Translations under genes and position numbers: made by a program | Part shown: positions 9,945 to 19,235 of the stretch, in pieces | How the letters are laid out: each line of letters starts with the position of its first letter | How positions within the stretch are numbered: position 1 is the stretch's first letter | The notes under the pieces: generated by a model | What the model was told of the DNA's origin: nothing | The model's database searches: none | What the model saw: the letters and a program-made list of their open reading frames with translations, nothing else | Assembly: GCA_903632075.3 (NCBI GenBank) | Contig: CAHIKZ030005494.1 | Location: 810,001 to 874,000, forward strand | Source: Acanthosepion pharaonis | Lineage: Eukaryota; Mollusca; Cephalopoda; Sepiida; Sepiidae | Direction: 5' to 3' | Length of the DNA stretch: 64,000 bases

Positions 9945-10412
9945 GCCATGTGTCATTGAGGATACATGGCACAGTGGATACAGGCGTTGGTTAGATCCAG
10001 TGACAAAACCCAAAAGGGTGTGAGTTCAATACCCGGTTAATGCAGTGGATAACTTGGAGAGGGGGATTAACAGGAGATAACTGATAACAGACATCCATTA
10101 GACTTGGCACGTGGAACTAGAACAGTCTAACATAGTGAGCGAAATAAAGGGTTCAGTTCTACATTCCAACCACCCGAAGAAGGCCGGGGCGTACAACGGC
10201 CGAAACGTTGTAATAAATATGGTGACAAAGATGAGGACAATAGTCCGAATAATGTAAATAGTGTACATAATACCTCATCTCAGAAATATAGACAGATACT
10301 GAAGGGCCGAAACGTTGTGATAAATATGGCGACAAAGATGAGGACAATAGTCCGAATAATGTAAATAGTGTACATAATACCTCATCTCAGAAATATAGAC
10401 AGATACTGTCGT
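9945..10412 (+). repeat. SINE-B, near full length, with 107-bp internal duplication
   Basis: The head has ACATGGCACAGTGGATACAG (A box) and GAGTTCAATACCCGGTTAA (B box), a credible tRNA-like pol III promoter. The body contains GTAGAACTAGAACAGTCTA-like sequence, the core CGAAGAAGGCCGGGGCG ... GGCCGAAACGTTGT, and ACAAAGATGAGGACAATAGT. The segment 10198-10304 is repeated almost exactly at 10305-10411. Other copies are at 16.0, 17.6, 32.1, 49.0 and 60.8 kb. Confidence 0.8.
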
Positions 10413-11028
10413 TTTCAAGTTGTCTTATCTTTTTATTATTAAAAACGTCTTTATTTTTCGGTTAAACACAATCCTTTTCGCAGTTCCCTCGCGAACAATT
10501 TAAATAAAGGTGTTTATAATTGAAATGTCAATAAAACGTGTTTTTTTAAGGGCAGAGAATAAAAACTGTTGACGAGGAAGTCAATATGTGCTAAGCTTAG
10601 CTTAGTAGGATACAAAGTAACTAAACATAGGATTAAATTCATTCCACGAGCAATAAATACCATTGGCGATATAAACAGGACACTTATCTTAGCCTCATTC
10701 TGGTATTGGGTCACAAGAGTTAATCACCTAGTGTTAGTCGTACTTACACCACATGTGACAATTGTCTACGATACCAGCTTGCAAAATACAAGATATTCAA
10801 AGGTTTCGACCTTTTCGACGTCCTTGTACTTGAAGATAATAATACCAAAGATAGATATATTTGTTATACTATTACTCTGTTAAGTTGCCATTGGTAGCAT
10901 TTTTTCAGTTTCATCTGACATAAGAGGACATCTGGGATAATGTTTCAAATTGTCCTTTTGTCTCCACCCACACAAAGCAAAAATAATAGCCTATTATTAG
11001 GATATAAGAAAATTAGTTATTCATTGCC

Positions 11029-11030
<2 letters not shown>
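10412..11030. other. No feature recognised
   Basis: Unassigned AT-rich sequence. The 104-residue open frame from 10569 resembles no family I know and has a composition typical of chance. Confidence 0.55.

Positions 11031-11032
<2 letters not shown>

Positions 11033-11113
<81 letters not shown>
11033..11113. repeat. (CA)n-(TA)n microsatellite
   Basis: About 12 CA units followed by about 27 TA units. Confidence 0.95.
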
Positions 11114-11115
<2 letters not shown>

Positions 11116-11479
11116 GGCTGCAACACCAAAATTGTCCAAATCGTGTTACAGCATAATTGTCCATCCCACAAAATTTTTAATATCTAAAAAAAAAATCACG
11201 AAACTAATTGAGTTTCTTTTTTCCAGGTTTTCAAATAAGACGTTCAGCCATCTTGATACCATTTGTTGTAAGAATCACTGAAAAACCTTTTGAGTTATTC
11301 AGCTAGAAACGGAAGAGGTTAAAATCGTTTTCTGTCAGCTCCACTGTCTTATCAAATGAGCAATGGTGAGAGGAAAAAATAATTCAGACCTTCAGTAATG
11401 GTGCCAAAATTCATTCTCTGGCTTTTAACTTCAAAGTTCATTCAAGAACCATCAAGAGAACGGGGAATAAGTTTTAAAA

Positions 11480-11780
11480 AAAGGAAACAGTAGCGAGGAA
11501 AAGTGGATGAGGAGGTCACAACAGGAAGAGAAATCATCATTTAAATTTAAAGCAAAAGAAATCAATTAGAAAAGATCCAACTCAATTCATAAGACGTTTG
11601 TCACGTGAGAGAGAAGTTTCAGCTATGACAGTTCAAAGAGCAGTGAAAAAAGACTTGAAAATGAAGTCATACTTAAAAACTGTGAGGCACCTTGTTACTC
11701 CAGGACAGAAAGTTAGAAGGTTAGAGAGGGCGAAGATCATCTTGAATATGTTGGAAAATGAAACTGGAATAATATATATA
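11480..11780 (+). pseudogene. Tc1-like transposase, N-terminal DNA-binding fragment
   Basis: The plus strand reads SIRKDPTQFIRRLSREREVS, AMTVQRAVKKDLKMKSYLKT, VRHLVTPGQKVRRLERAKII and LNMLE. This fits the paired helix-turn-helix domain and linker of Tc1/mariner-superfamily transposases. The DDE catalytic part is missing; the frame runs into a short (TA)n and then a terminal-repeat-like sequence at 11787. Confidence 0.75.
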
Positions 11781-11786
11781 TATATA

Positions 11787-11985
11787 CAGTAGCGTCCAAA
11801 ACTAAGGGACAAAATTTTAAAACCTAATATTTGTTAGAAATAACAACTGTGAAAGGCTGAAATTTTGACAACTGGTAGTCGTTATCATCCATAATAACAT
11901 ACTAAAATTTGAATCATTTGCAAAGGATAGAAAAAGAATTATAACAATTATTTATTTATTTTCAAATTTGTGCCAGACTAAGCTA
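11787..11985 (+). mobile_element. Tc1-like terminal region
   Basis: Begins CAGTAGCGTCCAAAACTAAG after a TA dinucleotide, then GGGACAAAATTT. This is the usual start of a Tc1-type terminal inverted repeat (TA target, CAGT end, 'GTCCAAAA.TAAGGGAC'). I cannot find the partner end within the window. Confidence 0.5.
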
Positions 11986-12017
11986 GGTTTAGTAGTTATC
12001 AACAGGACGCTTATTCT

Positions 12018-12191
12018 AAAAAATGAACGAATGAAGAATGAATGAATGAAGAAAAGAAGGAATGAATGAAGAATGAGTGAATGAAAAATGAACGAATGAA
12101 GAATGAATGAATGAAGAAAAGAAAGAATGAATGAAGAATGAGTGAATGAAAAATAAACGAACGAATGAATGAATGAATGAAAGAATGAATG
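12018..12191. repeat. (GAAT)n array with higher-order repeat
   Basis: Degenerate GAAT/GAAC units. A block of about 65-90 bases containing GAAGAAAAGAA and GAATGAGTGAATGAAAAAT recurs, giving a higher-order period. Orientation is opposite to the (ATTC)n arrays at 13.2 and 13.9 kb. Confidence 0.92.
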
Positions 12192-12253
12192 GATAGCAAG
12201 CTAATCTTGAGGACTTTTGTTACTGTAGTGAGTTCGCCCAACAATGAACGCTC

Positions 12254-12530
12254 TATCATGTTGAAACACCGATTCTCGTACGATCATTGAAGTTAAGCAA
12301 CGTCGAGCCTGGTCAATACGTGGATGGGTGACCAGATGCTAAACGTGTGGGTGGTGTAATGGATAATGGCTTGGAATTGTTAATCGAAGAGTCGTGTTCC
12401 AATTCCAGTTATTCACTTGTGTGAAAGTACCTTTTGGAAAGCTATGTATCCCACAGCTATGGGTTAATTAGTAAGACTTGTGTCATTAAATCTTTATTAT
12501 CTAAAAAAAAAGGGATGTTATAAAAATGTT
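12254..12530 (+). repeat. Chimeric 5S rRNA-tRNA SINE (SINE-A with 5S head)
   Basis: 12254-12345 matches 5S rRNA from the first helix through the C box: TTGAAACACCGATTCTCGT, AAGTTAAGCAACGTCGAGCC and TGGATGGGTGACC. It is joined to a tRNA-Arg-like module, GGTGGTGTAATGGATAATGG ... GTGTTCCAATTCCAGTT, and then the SINE-A body with the 'AGCTATGGGTTAATTAGTAA' block. The same 5S-tRNA-body order occurs at 45.4 kb (plus), 42.5 kb and 36.5 kb (minus), so it is a transposed unit and not a chance neighbour. A chimeric 5S-tRNA head is known from vertebrate AmnSINE1. Confidence 0.85.
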
Positions 12531-13195
12531 TTCTGTTTTTAAATACCCCTCAGAGAGCTGATAAGCCGTAGAAAGCTGAAAAAATGAACGCTCTATATAT
12601 GTGATCTTGTGCCAGGTCTGGTTAGACTTTGTAAATATCGAGACAAACCCATGAACACAAATACAGACAGCAAAAATTTCGTTTAGCTAAGAGAATCTAA
12701 CAAGCAGTAATCACTGACAATGATTAAGAAATAGGTTATCAACATTTACCTAAATGGCTTATTTGGTGGACAGATAAAGTTTCCTATCAATGACGAAGAA
12801 AAAAAGAATCCATTATGAAAGTGGAATGTCTTCGCTTCATATCTTCACTTCCTGTACGTTCGAGGTCATCGGACGCCTCGACTCGCAGACCATCACAAAT
12901 GTATTGGGGCCTTGTACTATAATAAACTAAGGTAGATTAAATAATAACCAATAGTTTACTTTGTGCTTTTTGAGATAACTGCATTTTCCCTACCGGCCTT
13001 AGTTGTCGGTATAGAAGTCTAAGTAAAAAAACAAAGAAAAAAAAGGAATTTTCAATGTTGATTTTCTTGGCAATCAAGTCGACCATCCCCAGTTGGGAGA
13101 TTGACAGTGTACAATATTTCTACTATTTACCATATTATGGCGATATTGACCTTACTTATTTAATATTTTTCAGTTCTGAGAGTAGCAACAAAGGT
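12530..13195. other. No feature recognised
   Basis: Starts with an A-tract after the SINE. It contains CTGATAAGCCGTAGAAAGCTG at 12560, which resembles the 'TTGATAAGCCATAAAA' segment at 45.99 kb. Otherwise unassigned. Confidence 0.5.
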
Positions 13196-13196
13196 T

Positions 13197-13279
13197 TTCA
13201 TTCATTCTTTCTTCATTCATTCATTCATTCTTTCTTCATTCATTCATTCATTATTTCTTCATTCATTCATTCATTCATA
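13197..13279. repeat. (ATTC)n array
   Basis: TTCATTCATTC runs separated by TTTCTTC. Confidence 0.93.
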
Positions 13280-13600
13280 GGGTAATGGTGATGTCAGCCG
13301 TTTCCATACAAGAATCCCTCGGCATTCATTGACCGAAAAGTTGAATTACTGTCGGTTAAAAATTATAAAATCTTTCATTAAAATAGTTTTTAGGAGACTG
13401 TACAAGTCCATTGTTATTGCTCTTTCTGGTTTTGATGGAAGTTTCCTTCCTAACCTTTTGTTTAAAGTAGTGTGGAAAGTTAACACCTTGATAATCTCAT
13501 TATATATCCCCTTCTACTTACATGGGCTACCAGTTTTAATTGTTGCTGGTGTTGAAAGGCTTCAGATTTAAACAGTGTTATGGCTGATAATGGTTTCTAT
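13280..13600 (+). repeat. Direct duplication, copy 1
   Basis: Diverged direct repeat of 14625-14935. Anchor matches include 'GCCGTTTCC', 'CGGCATTCA', 'AAATTTATAAAATCTTT', 'GTTATTGCTCTTT', 'TTTTTAACCTTTT' and 'CATTTTAATTGTCACTG'-like segments in the same order. The function is unknown; no open frame is shared. Confidence 0.65.
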
Positions 13601-13657
13601 ATTAATTGGAAAGAATTTATAAAAAAATAAAATCTTGTAATTCCAACGGATAATTTA

Positions 13658-13827
13658 CAGTGTAACCCGGATATAAGAGAAACCCGGATATAAGAGAGAT
13701 TTTCTCTGGTACCAAATTAGAGCCTGTGTTAATGTATATATAATAGACCAAACCCGGATATAAGAGAAACCCGGATATAAGAGACTTCTCCTCCGGCCCC
13801 GACAACTCTTATATCCGGGTTACACTG
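13658..13827. mobile_element. Pogo/Tc1-like MITE, 170 bp, TA target duplication
   Basis: Inverted termini CAGTGTAACCCGGATATAAG and its reverse complement lie between TA dinucleotides (13656-13657, 13828-13829). The motif ACCCGGATATAAGAGA occurs twice near each end. The centre (CCAAATTAGAGCCTGTGTTA) is shared with the 184-bp copy at 25.2 kb. There is no coding capacity. The uninserted target sequence survives nearby at about 14300-14345 on the minus strand. Confidence 0.88.
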
Positions 13828-13904
13828 TATTGTTAAAACATATATTTCGGAAAGCTTTTCATTTATTTCTCAAGAGTGATCAACGATTGAAAGAGCTTTC
13901 ATTT

Positions 13905-14297
13905 ATTCTTCATTCATTCTTTCTTCATTCATTCAGTCATCATTCATTTATTTTTCATTCATTCATTCTTTCTTTCTTCAGGCATGCTTTATTCATTCAC
14001 TCTTTCTTCATTCATTCTTCATTCATTTTTCATTCATTCATTCATTCTTTCTTCATTCCTTCTTCATTCATTCATTCATTTTTTATTCATTCATTCATTC
14101 TTCATTCATTCATTGTTTTTCTATTCATTCATTCATTCTTCATTCATTCATTGTTTTTCTATTCATTCATTCATTTATTCTTCATTCATTCTTCATTCAT
14201 TTATTAATTCATTCATTCTTCATCATTCATATATTCATTCTTCATTCATTCATTCATTTTTCATTCATCCATGCATTCTTCATTCTTTCTTCATTCG
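13905..14297. repeat. (ATTC)n array, long and degenerate
   Basis: About 390 bases of ATTC units broken by TTTCTTC, TTTTTC and GTTTTTCTA. The phenylalanine/histidine/serine-rich open frames across it are artefacts. The segment containing 'CATTGTTTTTCTATTCATTC' is itself duplicated (about 14110-14175). Confidence 0.95.
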
Positions 14298-14299
14298 TT

Positions 14300-14365
14300 T
14301 TAATAATAAATTATCCGTTAGAATTACAAGTTTTTTATTCTTTTTAATTCAACCTCACCAATTGA
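14300..14365 (-). repeat. Empty-site paralogue of the MITE target
   Basis: The minus strand reads CTTGTAATTCTAACGGATAA, then TTTATTATTAAAAC. The flanks of the MITE at 13.66 kb read CTTGTAATTCCAACGGATAA-TTTA on the left and TATTGTTAAAAC on the right, so this copy shows the sequence before insertion with a single TA. Confidence 0.75.
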
Positions 14366-14624
14366 ATCAAGCGTTTTTACAATGAAACGAATTGCTTATA
14401 GTTAGATTCATACATTCATGATCTTGAAACCTGGTGGTTAGGGCCGCCATCTTGTGAGATAAGGACTAAATTCAGAAGATCTGTGTTTTATTTTCATAAC
14501 GTTATGACAGTTGTAAAAGGAGAGTCACAATTTAATTTAGGTCCTTGATCTTATTAGAAAAAAAAACAAAAAACAAACAAACAGTAAGTCAGTAAATCAG
14601 TGCCCTTCTGATTGTAAAAGAAAT

Positions 14625-14935
14625 TCAATAATGGTAATATAAGCCGTTTCCCAAGAATGAAACATTCGGCATTCACTGATCGAGCAGCCAGTACTTATTT
14701 CGGTTGAAATTTATAAAATCTTTCTCTTAAAACAATTTTTCGGTAGCTGTTATCGCTCTTTTCGGTATCGATGGGGGTTTCCCTTTTAACCTTTTATTTG
14801 AAGTTGTGTGGAATGTCAACATCTCGATTATGTCATTACTTTTTCTTTGAGTTATATGTGCTATCCATTTTAATTGTCACTGCTGTTGTCTTCAAGTGGT
14901 TTCTGTTACAGTTCTTTGTTTATGATTGTATAGCG
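14625..14935 (+). repeat. Direct duplication, copy 2
   Basis: Partner of 13280-13600, offset by about 1.34 kb. The tract between the two copies contains the MITE and the long (ATTC)n array. Confidence 0.65.
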
Positions 14936-15629
14936 CCAGTCCACAATGTTGGAAAAAGATGATCTTCGCCAAAATCCACAGGCTTCATTTGTTCAAAGAA
15001 TACTTTGATAAATATAAAGAAGATAACAATTGCTGATAGGGCCAAAATATTTAGTCATATTGCCATTCCTTTTGCGGTCTGCACACAAAAGAAATAATGC
15101 CCACGCCTTCGATTTTGTAAGTTGCAAAACCAGTTTTACTAAATCTGTTCCGCACGGACGTAGCAGTGAACCATACCACGTGATGAAGAAGAATAATAAT
15201 AGCCTAATTGAATCATCTTTATTTCTTTTCTTTTTCGAAAGTTCCTCAGCTCGGCGTTTTTAGAATACAAATATAAGCAGAGTCAGCAACCCAAACATCA
15301 GTAGATGCACAGGCTTCAGAATGATTCCACCTTGGCTACCAGCGACTTCAAATGAGCTGTCTTCAATCGTCTATGCACTTTCAACGAAAAGCTTACGCCC
15401 AAGAACACTGCTGAAAGTTTAACGGACTCCTCCTCTCTCTTTCTCTCTCTCTCTCTCTGTGCATGTATGTAAATTGACACTTATTCACGCATATAGAGAA
15501 ACATTTTATTTAAACTGAAGAATCGGAAAAAAAAAACATTCATTTCACTCAAAACCTTTTCTGTATTTAACAAACTTTAATAACGACAACTTACTTTTGC
15601 TGGTTTTGCATCGCAGTTGCTTGCTTGGA

Positions 15630-15633
<4 letters not shown>
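14936..15633. other. No feature recognised
   Basis: Unassigned, with a (TC)n tract at 15427-15458. Confidence 0.55.
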
Positions 15634-15696
<63 letters not shown>

Positions 15697-15945
15697 TTAT
15701 TTATACGTTCTTTTTATAGATACAAATATTTAAATAAATGCACTGTTTATAGTGAATAGTATTATCAACATTTACCGGCCTGAATGTCCGAGAAATTTTT
15801 ATACAAAATATTCGTCCTCGGACATTCAAGCCGGTAAATGTTGTTAATACTGTTTATTATAAACAGAGCATTTACTTAAATATTTGTATCTATAAAAGAA
15901 CGTATAAACATAAAAAAAAATGTATTAAATAATTGTCGGACTTTC

Positions 15946-15992
<47 letters not shown>
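15634..15992. repeat. SINE-C tail fold-back flanked by (TA)n arrays
   Basis: (TA)n at 15634-15692, left arm 15702-15792, a 24-base loop, right arm 15817-15906, then (TA)n at 15947-15992. The arms are about 91% identical as inverted copies. The right arm carries GCCGGTAAATGTTGTTAATA and TATTTGTATCTATAAAAG, the 3' tail of SINE-C seen at 33.3 and 46.1 kb. It is either two opposed SINE-C tails or a hairpin element. Confidence 0.85.
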
Positions 15993-15997
<5 letters not shown>

Positions 15998-15999
15998 TC

Positions 16000-16185
16000 A
16001 TTATTATTATGCTATTAATCCTTGTATCTATTTACACAATTTACATCGTTCAGACTGTTATTCTCATCTTTATTGCCATATTCGCGACATTTCGGCTACT
16101 GTACGCTCCGACCTTCTTCAGGTAATATACGTTGAAATTTCGAACCGAACCGTTTATTTAGTCTATGGGGGTAGATGTGCCATAC
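16000..16185 (-). repeat. SINE-B body fragment
   Basis: The minus strand has ACCTGAAGAAGGTCGGAGCG, then GTAGCCGAAATGTCGCGAA and ATAAAGATGAGAATAACAG, the SINE-B core. A T- and G-run follows at about 16190. The tRNA-like head is missing. Confidence 0.65.
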
Positions 16186-16199
16186 CTGTTTTTTTTTTT

Positions 16200-16650
16200 G
16201 GGGGGGGTATCTCAGTATCAGTTAATTCCCTTTAGTAACTCAACTCTCAAAGTTCTAAACAAAGGGTCCGGTTCAAAATTCCGACTGATGGAATGCTGAT
16301 GTTAAAAGCCTCAATACGAAAAACAAAAATAAACAAAAAGAAAAAACTAACCAAAATTTAAAAAAAATACTCTCTCGTAATTCAAATATTTTAAACAACT
16401 CCTGCTAATATTAAAATGACCTTATAGCAAAGAAATCTATTTATTTCACACATAGCAAACTGGTTATACTGGTTGGAAATAGTTGAGCTATTTAGAATAA
16501 ATTTTTATGCTAACAAAAGCTAAATAATCTGCATTTTACTACTAAAAATAATAAAAGCTTATTGCGATTGTGTTTTGGTCATTTTTTGTTCGAAAAGAAA
16601 CAAATTTCATAGTGTTGTGTCTTTTTAGCTGAAACATTAAACACTAAACA
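16200..16650. other. No feature recognised
   Basis: AT-rich, with A-tracts at about 16320-16370. Confidence 0.55.
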
Positions 16651-16654
16651 GTAT

Positions 16655-17185
16655 TTGGATCTTTTCTGTTAGTTAATTCACCCCAAATAATATATCGTAA
16701 ATATTAATTCATCCTAATAAATTAAAAATTTTAAATCATAGTTTGCTTGTTGTTTTTTAGTAAATTTTGGGCAACTCTTTTGAAATTTGAAACTTTTAAA
16801 TCAAAATTTAACTCGCGAGAACTCCAACCCTAAGAATGAAAAAATACCGCAAAATCGGGGGGCGGGGAGCTGTTGACATTTGGTAAGTGCGGAGGACATT
16901 CAACGTACTTACAAAGAATCTTTTACAATCTAAAAAAAGAGAGAGAAAAAAATCTGTTTTGGGCTTGTTTATCGGAGTGAGCGCGAATGCAGAGTTCACA
17001 TTTAGAAATAGTGCACCCAAATCGCCTATATTTAGAGTGATCGCAAAAGTCAACCCAACTAGAGTGCAATGGAAGGGCCTGGCTCTGGGAGAATTTGGTG
17101 TAAATTTTAGTAAATATAAATTCTTTTAGTTTGCGAGTTAATTCATATCTTGGCGTGAATTAACAGAAAAAGACCCAGTATTTTT
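16655..17185. mobile_element. Possible non-autonomous DNA element with short TIRs
   Basis: Left TATTTGGATCTTTTCTGTTA-GTTAATTCAC and right (reverse complement) TACTGGGTCTTTTTCTGTTA-ATTCACGCC form imperfect inverted ends of about 30 bases, 530 bases apart. Internal subterminal 'ACTCGCGA'/'GCGAGTTAATTCAT' also pair. The family is unknown and the ends are not sharp. Confidence 0.35.
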
Positions 17186-17394
17186 TTACAATGTTGCTAA
17201 AATTACATTATGAACATTCTTTAACTGAAAAATAAATTAGAACTTTACGCGTGGGAGTGACGTTTAGTGGGCTACTTTGGTTGACCTGACCTTTATCAAC
17301 GAGTAAATTTGGTCCTCACTGAGTGTCTGATAAGTGGGACCTAATGATAAAACTAATTTAAGTTAAGCATTTAGCAATGGTACATTTACCGTGG

Positions 17395-17490
17395 TATAAT
17401 TGTTAGCGAGCTAATCTGGTTGGTCATAACTTCTGAATAATCAGTTCAATCCTTCCTAGGTGCTCTAGACATTTAGCCTTTTGCTAAACT
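17395..17490 (+). repeat. tRNA-derived SINE head
   Basis: CCGTGGTATAATTGTTAGCG (A-box region) and CAGTTCAATCCTTCC (B box fits GWTCRANNC as GTTCAATCC). It lacks a cloverleaf good enough for a functional tRNA. Confidence 0.6.
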
Positions 17491-17499
17491 AACACAGTA

Positions 17500-17585
17500 T
17501 TTGTTCTGGTGATCATTCCACTTTAGTATCCCGACTTCGCGAATTTAAGCGTACTACTTAATTGGCAGTAAAAGTCTTATAATTT
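17500..17585 (+). pseudogene. CR1-like LINE fragment
   Basis: LVSRLREFKRTT then LAVKV corresponds to LVPRLHEFKRSTRLASRS of the 4.2 kb copy. Only about 85 bases survive. Confidence 0.6.
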
Positions 17586-17589
17586 CACT

Positions 17590-17770
17590 AGATGTAACTC
17601 GTATATATCGACCCGGGGTAACCTACAGGGAAATTTCAAAATTTCCTGTACATTACCCGGATTGACATGATGAGGGCCGAAGAGTTCACGGCCGAAACGT
17701 ATTAACAACAACAACAATATAAGAACAATAGTCTGCATGTAAATAGTGTAAATATAAATGTACATAATAC
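17590..17770 (+). repeat. SINE-B body fragment
   Basis: GGGTAACCTACAGGGAAATT, then GATGAGGGCCGAAGAGTTCA, CGGCCGAAACGTATTAACAA and AATAGTCTGCATGTAAATAG. It contains the sequence closest to the hammerhead-like arrangement discussed in the findings. Confidence 0.65.
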
Positions 17771-17814
17771 GTCTAAACTATTTAACTAAACAAGCTCGAA
17801 TGAAAATATGCTGC

Positions 17815-17816
<2 letters not shown>

Positions 17817-17855
<39 letters not shown>
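17817..17855. repeat. (TA)n microsatellite
   Basis: Interrupted TA tract immediately before the repeat at 17.86 kb. Confidence 0.9.
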
Positions 17856-17858
<3 letters not shown>

Positions 17859-17859
17859 G

Positions 17860-18218
17860 CTGGCCACTCGTATTCGAGGATACCCGTCTACTAAGGCGGC
17901 TAGCCAATCCCTAATTCAGACGCTCGCTCGGGCACATTTGTGTTTGTTCAACACTCACACAGCCCATCTGTTGTTTATACTGCAACTATGCTGAGCAGAC
18001 CTTAGTTACAGTTTCTGGGTGAGAGCGTGTTATCTGGCGTGATCAACAATCTGAACAAGGCCAGCACACTCTAACCCTCGGTCACGATGACTTGTGATTA
18101 CTTGCTAGCACAGCTATCGACAGTCCCCCAAGTATTCTGTCTACCCAATTTCACTCACAATGCTTGGGTCAACCTGTGGTATGGTTTTCAGGCACTTTTC
18201 AAAGATGCCGCACGTTGG

Positions 18219-18221
<3 letters not shown>
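17860..18221 (-). repeat. Interspersed repeat between (TA)n arrays (SINE-D-like)
   Basis: The minus strand starts after (TA)n with GTGCGGCATCTTTGAAAAGT and includes GGTTGACCCAAGCATTGTGA-GTGAAATTGGGTAGACAGAA. That resembles the 'GACCAAAGCCTTGTGAGTGGATTTGGTAGACGG' body of an abundant cephalopod SINE. The remainder (TGGCCAGC ... AGACGGGTATCCTCGAATAC) is unassigned. Confidence 0.5.
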
Positions 18222-18290
<69 letters not shown>

Positions 18291-18291
18291 A
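18222..18291. repeat. (TA)n microsatellite
   Basis: About 35 TA units with one phase slip. Further pure TA runs are at 18414-18488 and 18637-18706; the sequence between them is unassigned. Confidence 0.95.
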
Positions 18292-18411
18292 GGCTTAAAT
18301 ATTTATTTACACACTGTATTATTAAAATCAAACTATTTACTGTGTATTCAATGTCGAGTTTTCAAAAAAGCGCTTACTACTTTTGTATATACATAATACT
18401 TACACACAAAC

Positions 18412-18491
<80 letters not shown>

Positions 18492-18635
18492 ATGCATATT
18501 TGAAATACTGAAGGTTTTAAATGTTGTTACTCATCATGATTGATGGAAAAGTGGACATTAGTTTTTACCCCTAGATTTTCTTTTTTTCTTAAAAGGCCTA
18601 CGTCTATTTGGTGACGAAATAAGTGCTAAACAGCC

Positions 18636-18709
<74 letters not shown>

Positions 18710-18908
18710 AATTCCTACAAAAATAAACAAATTACCTGTCTTCATAGTGAACGGAAAACGTTGCTGGTTGCCTTGTCAATAAACATGATTGACTGGTGTG
18801 TTTGTATTGTGCTGAGAAAGCCAATGACAAAATTTCCTTGAGGAATTTCACAAAAGTCACGAAAGACATGCATTGGAACAAAAGAGAACTTTACACACAA
18901 AATTGTTT

Positions 18909-18940
18909 TATAGAAAGTGTGATATATAGTAACATAGTCT

Positions 18941-18987
<47 letters not shown>

Positions 18988-19024
18988 ACATGCAAAAGAG
19001 TATGTCACTATATATCACACTTTC

Positions 19025-19028
<4 letters not shown>
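18909..19028. repeat. Hairpin with (TA)n core
   Basis: The arms begin and end with TATAGAAAGTGTGATATATA and its reverse complement. They are about 45 bases each with a few differences, and the apex is the (TA)n run at 18946-18984. Confidence 0.85.
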
Positions 19029-19067
<39 letters not shown>

Positions 19068-19069
19068 GT

Positions 19070-19115
<46 letters not shown>

Positions 19116-19116
19116 T

Positions 19117-19151
<35 letters not shown>

Positions 19152-19181
19152 TGAACAGACTGAAGATAGAATAGATAGATG

Positions 19182-19233
<52 letters not shown>

Positions 19234-19235
19234 AA
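19028..19235. repeat. (TA)n-(GATA)n compound array
   Basis: TA tracts with a short spacer, then about 123 bases of GATA units interrupted by 'TATGAACAGACTGAAGATAG', the reverse complement of the spacer type found in the array at 3.2 kb. Confidence 0.95.

Noticed and set aside
13830..14385. 125- and 133-codon frames rich in Phe, His and Ser
   Set aside because: They lie across the (ATTC)n array, whose units have no stop codons in these frames.
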